64,000 nucleotides of DNA from Noviluteimonas gilva (GCF_009740395.1 NZ_WOXT01000001.1:1050464-1114463), one strand, 5' to 3'; shown: positions 45,913-55,360, counted from the stretch's first letter. Numbers and translations: made by a program. Notes: generated from the letters alone by a model not told the origin.

Positions 45913-46911
45913 ATGGACGACCGCGACCTCCTCGCACGGCTGGCGCAAGGCCCCATCAGCGGCGACCACCTCGCCCGCGAAGCCGGCACCACGCGGGCCG
46001 CGATCTGGAAGCGAATCGAGGCGTTGCGCGCGGCTGGCGTGGAGATCGCGGCGCGCGCCGGCAGCGGCTATGCGCTCGTCGATCCGTTGGACCTGCTGGA
46101 CGCGACCGCCATTCAGGATGGCCTCTCACCCGAGGCGCGCGGGTCGCTCGCCGACCTCGAGATCGCCTGGTCCATCGACTCGACCAACTCCGAACTGCTG
46201 CGTCGCAACATGAATGTGCGCAAAGCGGCAGATTCGAAAACGGAGGTCCTGCTCGCCGAGCGCCAGACCGGTGGTCGTGGCCGACGCGGACGCACCTGGG
46301 CCTCGCCGTTGGCGGCGCACCTGTATCTCTCGGTGGCCCGGCACTTCGGGGGTGGCCTGGCGCGACTGGGCGGCCTCTCGCTGGTCGCCGGCGTGGCCGC
46401 GGCCGAAGCGCTGCATGCGCTCGGCCACGCCAACGTCCAGCTCAAGTGGCCCAACGACCTGGTCGTCGACGACGGCGCGACCCTGCGCAAGCTCGGCGGC
46501 CTGCTCGTCGAAGGCGGCGGCGAACACGGCGGTCCGGTGCGCGCGGTGATCGGCCTGGGCCTCAACGTGCGCATGCCGGCCGCGTTCGCCCGCGACATCG
46601 ATCAACCCTGGTGCGACCTGTCCACGCTCGGCGAAACGCACACGCGCAACACCATCGCCGCGACCGTGCTTTCGCATTTGCTGCCGGCGTTGAACACCTT
46701 CGACCGCGACGGCCTCGATCCCTTCCTCGCGCGCCACGCGGCGATCGACGCACTGGCCGGCCGCCCGATCGTCCTGCACCAGCACGATGGAAAGCGGAAC
46801 GCCGTCGCGGAAGGGCTCGCGCCCGACGGCGCACTGCGCGTGCGCCTCGACGACGGTCAGCTGCGTGTGGTCCACTCCGGCGAAGTCAGCGTTCGGACAC
46901 GCGAGGCATGA
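45913..46911 (+). CDS. birA: Biotin ligase / biotin operon repressor BirA
   Basis: 332 aa. N-terminal helix-turn-helix (GDHLAREAGTTRAAIWKRIE), then the ligase core: RQTGGRGRRGRTWASP (biotinoyl-AMP loop), KWPNDL and a C-terminal SH3-like domain. Joins biotin to carboxylase carrier protein and can repress biotin genes. TAGAAT at 45867-45872 may be its -10. Confidence 0.93.
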   Translation: MDDRDLLARLAQGPISGDHLAREAGTTRAAIWKRIEALRAAGVEIAARAGSGYALVDPLDLLDATAIQDGLSPEARGSLADLEIAWSIDSTNSELLRRNMNVRKAADSKTEVLLAERQTGGRGRRGRTWASPLAAHLYLSVARHFGGGLARLGGLSLVAGVAAAEALHALGHANVQLKWPNDLVVDDGATLRKLGGLLVEGGGEHGGPVRAVIGLGLNVRMPAAFARDIDQPWCDLSTLGETHTRNTIAATVLSHLLPALNTFDRDGLDPFLARHAAIDALAGRPIVLHQHDGKRNAVAEGLAPDGALRVRLDDGQLRVVHSGEVSVRTREA

Positions 46912-47621
46912 CACAGGACTGGTTGTTCGATTTCGGCAACACGCGACTGAAGTGCGCGCCGCTCGGCGCGGACGGCGGCGTCGGGCCCGTGCGCGCGTTC
47001 GCGCTGTCGGAACTCGATGCGCTGCCGTCGGGCGAAGTCGCGTACGTGGCGAGCGTCGCGAGCGAAGATGCGCGCGTGCAATTGCTCGATGCCTTGTCGC
47101 GTCGCTTCCGTCGCATCGCGATCGCGCGCACGGCCGCGCAGTTCTCCGGTCTGCGCATCGCGTACGCGAATCCGCAGAAGCTCGGCGTCGATCGTTTCCT
47201 CGCGATGGCCGGCGCGCACGACGCGTGGCCTGCGTTGATCGTGGGCGTCGGCACCGGCTTGACGATCGATCTCGTCGACCGCGACGGCCGCCACCACGGG
47301 GGCCGGATCGCGCCATCGCCGACGCTCATGCGCGAAATGCTCCACGCCCGCGCCACGCAACTCGCGCCGATGGGCGGCACGTACGCCGAATTCGCGAACG
47401 ACACCGAGGACGCGCTCGTCTCCGGTTGCGAAGGCGCGGCGCTCGCGCTGGTCGAACGCAGCCTCGCGGAAGCCAAGCGCCTTCTCGGCACGCCACCACG
47501 CGTGCTGCTGCACGGTGGCGGCGCCGATCCGCTGCATGCGCATTTGAAGGACGCACACCTGCGGCCTGCGCTCGTGCTGGAAGGCCTCGCGCGCTGGGCG
47601 CGCATGGACGTGGTCGCATGA
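46908..47621 (+). CDS. coaX: Type III pantothenate kinase
   Basis: 237 aa. DFGNTRLK at the N-terminus (ATP phosphate loop), DRFLAMAGAHD and GVGTGLTIDLVD, GGRIAPSP are the CoaX motifs. First step of coenzyme A synthesis. Overlaps birA by 4 bases. Confidence 0.92.
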   Translation: MTQDWLFDFGNTRLKCAPLGADGGVGPVRAFALSELDALPSGEVAYVASVASEDARVQLLDALSRRFRRIAIARTAAQFSGLRIAYANPQKLGVDRFLAMAGAHDAWPALIVGVGTGLTIDLVDRDGRHHGGRIAPSPTLMREMLHARATQLAPMGGTYAEFANDTEDALVSGCEGAALALVERSLAEAKRLLGTPPRVLLHGGGADPLHAHLKDAHLRPALVLEGLARWARMDVVA

Positions 47622-48292
47622 AGCAACGCGCCCTCATCGTGTTGCTGGTCGTGATGAATGTCGGTGTCGCCGCGTGGTGGGCCTCGCGTCCGCCGCCGAA
47701 GCAGGAAGTCCCCGTCGCCTTGCCCGAAGGCGTTCCGAAACTGCAGCTGCTGCAGGAAGCACCGCAACGCCCGCGCACCGCGACACCTGCGCCGACGGCG
47801 TCCATCGCGGTCGCCGCGATTCCCGCCGACGCGCGCTGCGTGGCCTTCGGTCCCTTCGACAATCCGGCGCTGCTGCGTCGCGCGAACGAGCGCCTGCAAC
47901 CGCAGGTGCTGCGCGCGAAGGTGCGCAACGTCGTGGTCGGTGCGCCGCGCGGTTGGCGCGTGTTCGCACCGGCGCAGGCCAGTCGCGAAGCCGCGCAGGC
48001 CCTCGCCGATCGCATGACCGCCGCGGGCCTGGACGATCTGCTCGTCATGCCGACCGGCGTGGACCAGAACAGCGTCGCGCTCGGGCGTTTCGGCAGCGAA
48101 GACTCCGCGCGCCGCCGCCTGGCGCAGGTGCAGGCCGCGGGCTTCAACGACGTGCGGGTCGAACCGCTCGGCGACGTGCGCACGCAAGGGTGGATCGATG
48201 TCGCCGCGCCGACCACGTTCGATGCCGCCGTCGCCGCGCGAGACATCGCCGCGCCGCGCACCGAACCGGTGGACTGCGCCACGCTCCGCTGA
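47618..48292 (+). CDS. SPOR-domain membrane protein (224 aa)
   Basis: N-terminal transmembrane helix (LIVLLVVMNVGVAAWWA), proline-rich linker and a C-terminal SPOR-like part (about 130-195, LADRMTAAGLDDLLVM, QNSVALGRFGSEDSARRRL). SPOR domains bind denuded septal peptidoglycan. Commonly encoded after coaX in this group. Confidence 0.8.
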   Translation: MKQRALIVLLVVMNVGVAAWWASRPPPKQEVPVALPEGVPKLQLLQEAPQRPRTATPAPTASIAVAAIPADARCVAFGPFDNPALLRRANERLQPQVLRAKVRNVVVGAPRGWRVFAPAQASREAAQALADRMTAAGLDDLLVMPTGVDQNSVALGRFGSEDSARRRLAQVQAAGFNDVRVEPLGDVRTQGWIDVAAPTTFDAAVAARDIAAPRTEPVDCATLR

Positions 48293-48335
48293 TGCGCGAT
48301 CGCGCGTGCGAATGGGTTAGGATGCCCGCGCTTTC

Positions 48336-48411
48336 GCCGGCATAGCTCAGTTGGTAGAGCAACCGCCTTGTAAGCGGTAGGTCGTCAGTTCGATTCTGAC
48401 TGCCGGCACCA
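48336..48411 (+). tRNA. tRNA-Thr (TGT anticodon)
   Basis: 76 nt with encoded CCA. Acceptor GCCGGCA pairs fully with TGCCGGC; the anticodon stem ACCGC/GCGGT holds TGT; T arm has GTTCGATTC. TAGGAT (48318-48323) is a likely -10. Confidence 0.95.
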
Positions 48412-48452
48412 CGTCCCGCGGCGCCACGCGCCGCATGCGATACCATCCCGGC

Positions 48453-49376
48453 ATGGCTCGCACCTATCCCCCCGTCAGTCTCCTGGGCGCGCCGACCGAT
48501 ATCGGCGCCGGTCATCGCGGTGCGGGCCTCGGTCCGGAAGCGTTGCGCATCGCAGGTTTGCCAGAGGCGCTGCTCGCGCGCGGCATCGACCTGGTCGACC
48601 GCGGCAACCTCGACGGCCCGCGCAATCCCTGGCAACCGCCGAACGACGGCTACCGGCACCTGAAGGAAGTCGTCGACTGGAACCGCGTCGTCATGGAAGC
48701 GGTGGCCTCCGAACTCGCGGCCGGCCGCATGCCGATCCTGCTTGGCGGCGACCACTGCCTCGGCATCGGCTCGATCACCGCGGTGGCCAACCACTGCCGG
48801 CGCACGGGCAAGAAGCTGCGCGTGATCTGGCTCGACGCGCACGCGGACTTCAACACGCACAACGTCACGCCGTCGGGGAACATCCACGGCATGCCGGTCG
48901 CGTGCCTGTGCGGGCTCGGCCCGAAGGAACTGACGAACATCGGCGGCAGCGCGCCCGCGTTGCAGGCGGGCGAGATCCGCCAGATCGGCATTCGTTCGGT
49001 CGATGAAGGCGAGAAGCGCCTGGTCAAGGAACACGGCCTCGACGTGTACGACATGCGCTACATCGACGAAGTCGGCATGAAGCGCGCGATGGAAGCCGCG
49101 CTGGACGGCGTCGACGCCGACACGCACGTGCACGTGAGCTTCGACGTGGATTTCCTCGACCCGAGCATCGCGCCCGGCGTCGGCACCACGGTGCCCGGCG
49201 GCCCGAACTATCGCGAAGCGCAGTTGGTGATGGAGATGATCGCCGACACCGGACGCATGGGGTCGCTCGACATCGTCGAGCTCAATCCGTTGCTCGATGC
49301 GCGCAATGCAACCGCGCAACTCGCGGTGGATCTGGTCGAGAGCCTCTTCGGCAAATCGACGCTGATGCGCGACTGA
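48453..49376 (+). CDS. rocF: Arginase
   Basis: 307 aa. Manganese-binding motifs in order: GGDHCLGIGS, WLDAHADFNT and SFDVDFLDPS, plus PGGPNYREAQ. Converts arginine to ornithine and urea. Stands after the tRNA, with an amidinotransferase-family gene about 7 kb upstream as another arginine-related enzyme. Confidence 0.93.
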   Translation: MARTYPPVSLLGAPTDIGAGHRGAGLGPEALRIAGLPEALLARGIDLVDRGNLDGPRNPWQPPNDGYRHLKEVVDWNRVVMEAVASELAAGRMPILLGGDHCLGIGSITAVANHCRRTGKKLRVIWLDAHADFNTHNVTPSGNIHGMPVACLCGLGPKELTNIGGSAPALQAGEIRQIGIRSVDEGEKRLVKEHGLDVYDMRYIDEVGMKRAMEAALDGVDADTHVHVSFDVDFLDPSIAPGVGTTVPGGPNYREAQLVMEMIADTGRMGSLDIVELNPLLDARNATAQLAVDLVESLFGKSTLMRD

Positions 49377-49532
49377 AGGATCCGTTGACGCGGCGTGCAC
49401 GCGCCGCACGCGGTCCTGAACGAACGACTTCCACCCGCGGCGTATTCGACGCGGGCTTCACGGCCGCTTGCGTGGAATGCGCTCCGAGGACGGCGGGAGT
49501 GCCGTCCCTTCATTCCCCAGGAGAATCGTTCC
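49377..49532 (+). other. Intergenic leader before the entericidin-like gene
   Basis: 156 bases; no gene or clear promoter hexamers. GGAG of CAGGAGAATC just before 49533 is the ribosome site. Confidence 0.3.
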
Positions 49533-49700
49533 ATGAAGCGTACGGCACTCAAGCGCACCGTTTACCTGATGGTCCTCGCCCTGTTCTCGATGAACATGCT
49601 CGCCGCGTGCAACACGATGGCCGGCGCAGGCAAGGACGTGCAGAAGGCGGGCGAGAAGGTCGAGGAAAAGGCCGAAGACTGCAAGGACAGCAACTGCTGA
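49533..49700 (+). CDS. Entericidin-like lipoprotein (55 aa)
   Basis: Signal peptide with lipobox MLAAC (Cys about 26), then NTMAGAGKDVQKAGEKVEEK, the EcnA/B signature amphipathic helix. Small outer- or inner-membrane lipoproteins linked to stress or programmed death in relatives. Confidence 0.85.
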   Translation: MKRTALKRTVYLMVLALFSMNMLAACNTMAGAGKDVQKAGEKVEEKAEDCKDSNC

Positions 49701-49764
49701 GGCCCGACGAGGGAGGAGTCAGCGGCGCACCAGGAGTGGCGCCGCGGCAAGGACGCAAATAAAA

Positions 49765-49798
49765 GGGACGGCCCGGAGGACCCCGGGCCGTCCCTTTT
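49765..49798 (+). terminator. Bidirectional terminator after the entericidin gene
   Basis: 12-bp perfect stem (GGGACGGCCCGG with CCGGGCCGTCCC), 6-base loop, TTTT on the plus side and AAAA before the stem, so it can also end the convergent 49829-50623 transcript. Confidence 0.9.
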
Positions 49799-49828
49799 CA
49801 ATTTTGCGCATCAACCACTGGTCGCGAC

Positions 49829-50623
49829 TCAACCGCCAGGGGGATCGGCGACGAAACCGCTCGGGAACGCGCGCGGCGTGTCGTGCCAATACGGCGGGCG
49901 CGGGCGCGGATAGACGCCGATCGACACCAGCGCGTTGTAGTCGTCGTAGCGCAACTGCGTGACTTGCGTGGGCGAACGCGTCGCGCGCACGAAGTCGGTG
50001 CGCTCCACGCGCGACCATTCGCGCGCACCATGCCCGGTGCCCAGGCGCTGCGGTTGCTGGCGTTGCACGCTAGATTCGGCGGCCGACTTCGCGCGCGATT
50101 GCGCAGGCGCTGCCGCTGCGGGTGCTGCTTCATCGCGCGCCATGCCGTTGGCGATGGGCGGCGGTGCGTCGTACTCGTAGTACGTCACCGGCCGCGCTTC
50201 CTGGAACACCGCGATGCCGACCACGCCGACGTTGCGCGGTCGCCCCGTGCGCGCCGCATACGAATCGGGCAAATCGGTGAAGACGAATTGCGCGACGTCG
50301 TCCATCGACTTGCGCCATCCGGCGATCTCCGTGCTCTGCCAGGGTTCGAGCACGTAGCCGGCCTGCGAAGGACGCGCGGTCTGCCCGGTGACGGCGTTGA
50401 CGCCATCGACCGACAGCACGACCAGCACGCGCTCGCCGCTGGTGTTGGTCAGGCGCACGGCGTAGCGATGGCCGGGCGCACCGGCGACCCAGATGTCGCC
50501 GCGGAAGGGGGTTTCGGGCAGCCATTGCCCGGTGTCGCGGTCGACCAGGTCGACGTCGACCAGCGCGGCTTGGGCCTGCGTGGCGGCGAGCAGGGTGGCG
50601 GCGAACAGCAGGGTGCGCAACAT
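49829..50623 (-). CDS. Exported protein of unknown function (264 aa)
   Basis: Signal peptide (MLRTLLFAATLLAATQAQA), then a strand-rich domain (about 20-160, VLEPWQSTEIAGWRKSMDDV) and an Ala/Pro-rich linker with a polar C-terminus. Periplasmic. Possibly an envelope-quality protein, but no family recognised. Confidence 0.75.
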   Translation of the reverse strand: MLRTLLFAATLLAATQAQAALVDVDLVDRDTGQWLPETPFRGDIWVAGAPGHRYAVRLTNTSGERVLVVLSVDGVNAVTGQTARPSQAGYVLEPWQSTEIAGWRKSMDDVAQFVFTDLPDSYAARTGRPRNVGVVGIAVFQEARPVTYYEYDAPPPIANGMARDEAAPAAAAPAQSRAKSAAESSVQRQQPQRLGTGHGAREWSRVERTDFVRATRSPTQVTQLRYDDYNALVSIGVYPRPRPPYWHDTPRAFPSGFVADPPGG

Positions 50624-50733
50624 GGGAGGCCTCGCAAAGGGACGGTGCGTTTCCTCCAACGCACCATCGCGCCGGCCGGGGTTGAGGCGCCCGGCGGTTA
50701 CACTGGCGGCCTGTTCAAGCAGCGTTGGTTTTC

Positions 50734-52074
50734 ATGGCCTCCCAGGCTTCCCGCACCCGCGTCCTCACCGGCATCACCACCTCGGGGACGCCGCATCTCG
50801 GCAACTACGTGGGCGCGATCCGCCCGGCCGTCACCGCCAGCCTCGATGCGAACACCGAGAGCTTCTACTTCCTCGCCGACTACCACGCGCTGATCAAGGT
50901 GCAGGAACCGGCGCGCGTGCAGCGCTCGACGCTGGAAATCGCCGCGGCGTGGCTTGCGTGCGGCCTGGATCCGGCGAAGGTGTGGTTCTACCGCCAGAGC
51001 GACATCCCCGAGATCCCGGAACTCACCTGGTTGCTGACCTGCGTCGCGGGCAAGGGCTTGCTCAATCGCGCGCATGCCTACAAGGCCGCGGTCGACAAGA
51101 ACCGCGCCGAACAAGTGGACGACGATGCAGGCATCACTGCCGGCCTCTTCATGTATCCGGTGCTGATGGCCGCCGACATCCTGCTGTTCAACGCGAACAA
51201 GGTGCCGGTGGGCCGCGACCAGGTGCAGCACATCGAGATGGCGCGCGACTTCGGCCAGCGCTTCAATCACCTGTATGGCGAGCACTTCACCTTGCCCGAA
51301 GCGGCGATCGAAGAGCACGTCGCCACCTTGCCGGGCCTGGACGGCCGCAAGATGAGCAAGAGCTACGACAACACCATCCCGTTGTTCGCGCCGCGCGAGC
51401 AGTTGAAGAAGTTGATCTTCGCGATCAAGACCGACTCGCGCGCACCGGGCGAACCGAAGGACACGCAGGATTCTGCGCTGTTCCAGCTCTACCAGGCGTT
51501 CGCGTCCGCCGAAGAAGTCGTCGCGATGCGCAAGGCCTTCGCCGATGGCATCGGCTGGGGCGATGCGAAGCAGCAGTTGTTCGAACGCATCGATCGCGAT
51601 GTCGCGCCGCTGCGCGAGAAATACGAAACGCTGATGGCCGAGCCGGCGAAGATCGAAGCGCTGTTGCGCGATGGTGCAAAGCGCCTGCGCGCGCAATACG
51701 CGACGCCGTTGATGCAGGCGTTGCGCGAATCGGTCGGCCTGCGTGATCTGTCGATGCAAGCGGGTGCCGCACAAGCGCGCGAAACCAAGCGCGCCGTCGC
51801 CACGTTCAAGCAGTACCGCGAAGCCGACGGCAAGTTCTACTTCAAGCTCGTCGATGGCGACCGCGTGTTGCTGCAGAGCGAAGGCTTCGATTCGGCACGC
51901 GATGCCGGCCAACTCGTCGCGCGTGCGAAGCAGGATGCGGGGCGCAGCTTCACGGTCGATACGGAGGCGGGCGTCATCCGCTTCGGCGACGGCGTCCTCG
52001 GGCGCGTGCCGCCGGACGGCAGCGTCGACGACCTGCGCGCCGCGCTCGCGCAATTCGCGGAACAGGCGCCGTGA
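50734..52074 (+). CDS. trpS: Tryptophanyl-tRNA synthetase with C-terminal extension
   Basis: 446 aa against about 330 for the minimal enzyme. Class I signatures: TTSGTPHLGNYVG (HIGH-type, residues about 12-24) and GRKMSKSYDN (KMSKS). From about residue 340 a further part includes FYFKLVDGDRVLLQSEGFDS, resembling the YegP/DUF1508 fold. Charges tRNA-Trp. Confidence 0.93.
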   Translation: MASQASRTRVLTGITTSGTPHLGNYVGAIRPAVTASLDANTESFYFLADYHALIKVQEPARVQRSTLEIAAAWLACGLDPAKVWFYRQSDIPEIPELTWLLTCVAGKGLLNRAHAYKAAVDKNRAEQVDDDAGITAGLFMYPVLMAADILLFNANKVPVGRDQVQHIEMARDFGQRFNHLYGEHFTLPEAAIEEHVATLPGLDGRKMSKSYDNTIPLFAPREQLKKLIFAIKTDSRAPGEPKDTQDSALFQLYQAFASAEEVVAMRKAFADGIGWGDAKQQLFERIDRDVAPLREKYETLMAEPAKIEALLRDGAKRLRAQYATPLMQALRESVGLRDLSMQAGAAQARETKRAVATFKQYREADGKFYFKLVDGDRVLLQSEGFDSARDAGQLVARAKQDAGRSFTVDTEAGVIRFGDGVLGRVPPDGSVDDLRAALAQFAEQAP

Positions 52075-52376
52075 ACTCCGTCGTCGAGCTCAACCTCGCC
52101 GCGCTCCTGTTCCTGCCCTGGTTCGCGATCCTGGCCGTGCTGTATTGGCTCTACCCACGCCAGCCGCGCCCGTCGTGGCGCAAGTGGTTCGACCTCGCCG
52201 CGCTGGCGGTCTCGGCGCTCGTGTTCGTCGGCAGCCTGCACTGGGCGCTGGCATGGGCCGACCGGGGCTACGGGCGCATGTGGCAGCAGATCGTCGGGAC
52301 GTCGGTCTCGTATGGCGTATTCCTCGCTGCGATTACGCTGGCCTTCTTCGTCCGGCGTCGCATGTTGCGGAGCTAG
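52071..52376 (+). CDS. Small three-helix membrane protein (101 aa)
   Basis: GTG 52071 overlaps the trpS stop. Hydrophobic segments at about 10-28, 42-62 and 75-95; basic ends. Cotranscribed with trpS; function unknown. Confidence 0.75.
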   Translation: MNSVVELNLAALLFLPWFAILAVLYWLYPRQPRPSWRKWFDLAALAVSALVFVGSLHWALAWADRGYGRMWQQIVGTSVSYGVFLAAITLAFFVRRRMLRS

Positions 52377-52489
52377 TACCAGTTTGGGGGCGGGGGATCT
52401 GTAGAATCGCCGCCCTGTTCAGCTCCACTCGCGTCCGGCAAGGAAGCCCGGCTCTTCACGAGCAAGTTGTTCCACTTCCCCCGCACGCC

Positions 52490-53539
52490 ATGTCCGCCGT
52501 CCCCTCCTCCATCGAGTTCGACCTCCGCGAAGCGGAGCGCCAGGCGGCGCTCGACCGCTATGCGATCGTGGACACGGGTCCGGAAAGCGCCTTCGACGAC
52601 ATCGTCCGGCTGGCCGTCACGCTGTGCGACATGCCGGCGGGCGCGATCTCGCTGATCGACCACGACCGCCTGTGGTTCAAGGCGCGCATCGGCATCGACC
52701 AGGCGCAACTGGATCGCTCGCGTTCCCTGTGCGGTCACGCGATCGACGCGCCGAACGAAACCCTCGTCGTGCAGGATCTCGACCAACATCCGGTCTATGC
52801 GCAGCGCCGCCGACTGCTCGGCCTGCGTCCGCGTTTCTACGCCGGCGTGCCGCTGCTCAGTCCCGAAGGGCACGCACTCGGCGTGCTGAGCGTGGCCGAT
52901 GTCGTGCCGCGCATGCTGGGCCTGCCGCAACTCGAAGGCCTGCGCCTGCTCGCGCGCCAGACGCAGCACTTGCTTGAACTGCGCCGCCTCATGCTCGAAC
53001 AGGGCCACGCGCGCGCCGACCTGCAGCGCCGCCACGATTCCCTGCAATACACCGCGCACCACGATCAGCTCACCGGCCTGTTGAATCGTGCCGGCCTGGA
53101 ACGCCTGCGCGCGCGCACCGACGTGCAGCGCGAACTCGCCGCGCAGCCGTACGTGCTGCTCGTGCTCGACATCGATCACTTCAAGCGCATCAACGACCAG
53201 CACGGTCACCTGTTCGGCGATCGCGTGTTGTGCGCGGTGGCCGATGCGGTGTCGCGTTCGGTGCGATCGAGCGACATCGCCGCGCGCATCGGCGGCGAGG
53301 AATTCCTCGTGGTGTTGCCCGACACGCGCCTGGATGGCGGCGCGGAAATCGCCGAGCGCATTCGCCGCGAAGTCGAGCGGCTCACTTTGCCGATGCCGGT
53401 GACCGTGTCGGTCGGCATTGCCGATGCGGCGCCGACGAGCGACACGCCCGAAGCGGTGTTCGAACGCGCTGACCAGGCCTTGTATCGGGCGAAGAAGGGC
53501 GGGCGGAATCGCGTCGTCGCGGACGACACTCCGCGCTAA
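52490..53539 (+). CDS. GAF-domain diguanylate cyclase (349 aa)
   Basis: N-terminal GAF domain (about 20-165), short coiled-coil, then a GGDEF domain with intact GGEEF (about 266-270), DIDHFKRIND and the inhibitory RxxD site (RSSD, five residues before GGEEF). So it should make cyclic di-GMP under product feedback. Cytoplasmic, no membrane segment. Confidence 0.92.
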   Translation: MSAVPSSIEFDLREAERQAALDRYAIVDTGPESAFDDIVRLAVTLCDMPAGAISLIDHDRLWFKARIGIDQAQLDRSRSLCGHAIDAPNETLVVQDLDQHPVYAQRRRLLGLRPRFYAGVPLLSPEGHALGVLSVADVVPRMLGLPQLEGLRLLARQTQHLLELRRLMLEQGHARADLQRRHDSLQYTAHHDQLTGLLNRAGLERLRARTDVQRELAAQPYVLLVLDIDHFKRINDQHGHLFGDRVLCAVADAVSRSVRSSDIAARIGGEEFLVVLPDTRLDGGAEIAERIRREVERLTLPMPVTVSVGIADAAPTSDTPEAVFERADQALYRAKKGGRNRVVADDTPR

Positions 53540-53554
53540 GCAAGCCGCGTTGAA

Positions 53555-53935
53555 TCACCACTCGTTCGGCTTCGCGCCCTTCTCGGGATTGCGCATCTTC
53601 ACCACGCAGAAGCGTTGGCCCGTCGGCGCTTCCATCACCCACCAGCGCTTGATCCACTCCACGCGTTTCGCGCCGAGGGCTTCGAGGCGCGCGACTTCCG
53701 CATCCTGGTCATCGGTTTCGATGTCCAGGTGCACGCGCGAGGGGTGCGTGACCTTCTGCACTTCGATCTGCAAGTCGCCCGGCGTGTCGGCGAGGTTGGT
53801 GTACTCCGCACCGCCCTCGACGTGGTGCTCGGTCTTCGGCAGACCGAGCGCCTGGCTCCAGAAATCCACGGCCGCCGCGTGGTCGTCGGTGTTGCAGTCG
53901 ATGATGAAACCTGCGAGCCGGCTGCGGTGGGCCAT
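53555..53935 (-). CDS. Glyoxalase/VOC-fold protein (126 aa)
   Basis: Single VOC domain: GFIIDCNTDDHAAAVDFWSQ start, HLDIETDDQDAEVARLEALG, and FCVVKMRNPEKG. Similar to small bleomycin-resistance/dioxygenase-like proteins of unknown substrate. Follows the E2 gene by 11 bases on the same strand. Confidence 0.8.
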   Translation of the reverse strand: MAHRSRLAGFIIDCNTDDHAAAVDFWSQALGLPKTEHHVEGGAEYTNLADTPGDLQIEVQKVTHPSRVHLDIETDDQDAEVARLEALGAKRVEWIKRWWVMEAPTGQRFCVVKMRNPEKGAKPNEW

Positions 53936-53946
53936 GGAAATCTCCT

Positions 53947-55350
53947 TCAGTTCGCCTTCGCGAGATCGTCCAGCATCGCCTTGAGGAAACGCGCCGCTTC
54001 GCCGCCCGTGCACGCACGGTGGTCGAAGGTCAGCGAAAGCGGGATCACCTTGTGCGATTCGAAACCGCCCATCACCGGCGTCATCTGGTGGCGGCCCTTG
54101 CCCGCGGCGACGATCGCCACCGTCGGCGGCACGATCACCGGCGTCGCATAGCGACCGGCGAACATGCCGAAGTTCGACAACGAGATGGTGTAGCCGGAGA
54201 GTTCGGACATCGGAATCGTGCGGTCTTCGACCTGCGTGCGCAGGCGATTGACGGCTTCGCGCACGCTGCGGGCGTCGAGCATGTCGGCGTTGCGCAGCGC
54301 GGGCACGAACAGGCCGTCGTCGGTGTCGACCGCGATGCCGATGTCGACGTGCGGATGCAGCGTGCGCGTGAGCGCTTCGCCGTCGAACCACGCGTTGAGC
54401 GCCGGCACGGCCTTCGCGCCGGCGACGATGGCGCGCACGAGGCGGCCGGTGATGTCGTTGCCCGGCGCCCATGCATGAATGTCGGCGTCGTCGCTGAGCG
54501 TGGTCGGCACGACCTTCGAATGCGCATCGGCCATCACGCGCGCCATGTTGCGGCGCACGCCCTTGAGTTGTTCCGGCTGGCCCGAGGCCTGCACGCCCGG
54601 CGGCTGCGTGCGCATCGGCTTGCCGGCCTGCGAAAGCGTGGATCGTGCGCCCGTACCACTCCCCCCTGCGGGGGGAGTCGGCGCGCCAGCGCCGGAGGGG
54701 GGAACGCCGGGACCGCGTTGAATCGGAGCCGCCGCCCCAACCTTCGCCGACCCATCAGCCGCCGCATTCTTCACATCCTGGTTGGTGACGACGCCATCCG
54801 GCCCCGTCGCACGCACGCGCGCGATATCCACGCCCAACTTGCGCGCCAACGCACGCACCGCCGGCAACGCCTTGACGCCTCCGACCGCGACCGCGGCTTC
54901 GCTGCGCACGGCATCGGAGGTCTGCATCGCACCGACGACGGTGCCGCTGTCCTCGCGCACCGATTCGGTCTTGGTCTGATCGGTTTCGTCGATCACGCCG
55001 CCTTCGTCGGACGCGACGACTTTGTCGTCGGAGACGTGCGCACCCGCGCCCTTCGGCGGGCCGTGGTGGTGGCCGGTGTCCTGGCCTTCCGCGCGCTGCG
55101 GCATCGACGGATCGATTTCGAATTCGGCGAGCATCGTGCCGGTGACGATCACGTCGCCGGCGCCGCCGCCGATCTTGAGCACCTTGCCCGACACGGGCGA
55201 GGGCACGTCGACGACCGCCTTCGCGGTTTCCATCGACACCAGGTTGTCGTCGAGCTTGATCGTGTCGCCGACCTTGACGTACCACTCGACGACGGTCGCG
55301 TCGGGCAGGCCTTCGCCGAGGTCGGGAAGCAGGAATTGTTTCGTCGTCAT
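53947..55350 (-). CDS. bkdB: 2-oxoacid dehydrogenase E2 (branched-chain type acyltransferase)
   Basis: 467 aa. Lipoyl domain with VSMETAKAVVDVPSP (Lys about 43), a peripheral-subunit-binding region (PAVRALARKLGVDIARV), long linkers and a catalytic acyltransferase ending FDHRACTGGEAARFL (His and Asp-type region). The linker between PSBD and catalytic core contains a repeat-derived PPSGAGAPTPPAGGSGTG segment. Operon order E1alpha, E1beta, E2 suggests the branched-chain 2-oxoacid complex that feeds iso-fatty acids. Confidence 0.88.
   Translation of the reverse strand: MTTKQFLLPDLGEGLPDATVVEWYVKVGDTIKLDDNLVSMETAKAVVDVPSPVSGKVLKIGGGAGDVIVTGTMLAEFEIDPSMPQRAEGQDTGHHHGPPKGAGAHVSDDKVVASDEGGVIDETDQTKTESVREDSGTVVGAMQTSDAVRSEAAVAVGGVKALPAVRALARKLGVDIARVRATGPDGVVTNQDVKNAAADGSAKVGAAAPIQRGPGVPPSGAGAPTPPAGGSGTGARSTLSQAGKPMRTQPPGVQASGQPEQLKGVRRNMARVMADAHSKVVPTTLSDDADIHAWAPGNDITGRLVRAIVAGAKAVPALNAWFDGEALTRTLHPHVDIGIAVDTDDGLFVPALRNADMLDARSVREAVNRLRTQVEDRTIPMSELSGYTISLSNFGMFAGRYATPVIVPPTVAIVAAGKGRHQMTPVMGGFESHKVIPLSLTFDHRACTGGEAARFLKAMLDDLAKAN
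54656..54710. repeat. Palindromic GC repeat inside the E2 linker
   Basis: Plus strand: a CTCCCCCC-TG-CGGGGGGAG hairpin (about 54659-54678) next to GGCGC-GCCA-GCGCC (54680-54693) and a G6 run. It has the look of short dispersed palindromes of xanthomonad genomes, here read through as Pro/Gly/Ala codons. Confidence 0.5.
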
Positions 55351-55360
55351 CGTCCAGTCC

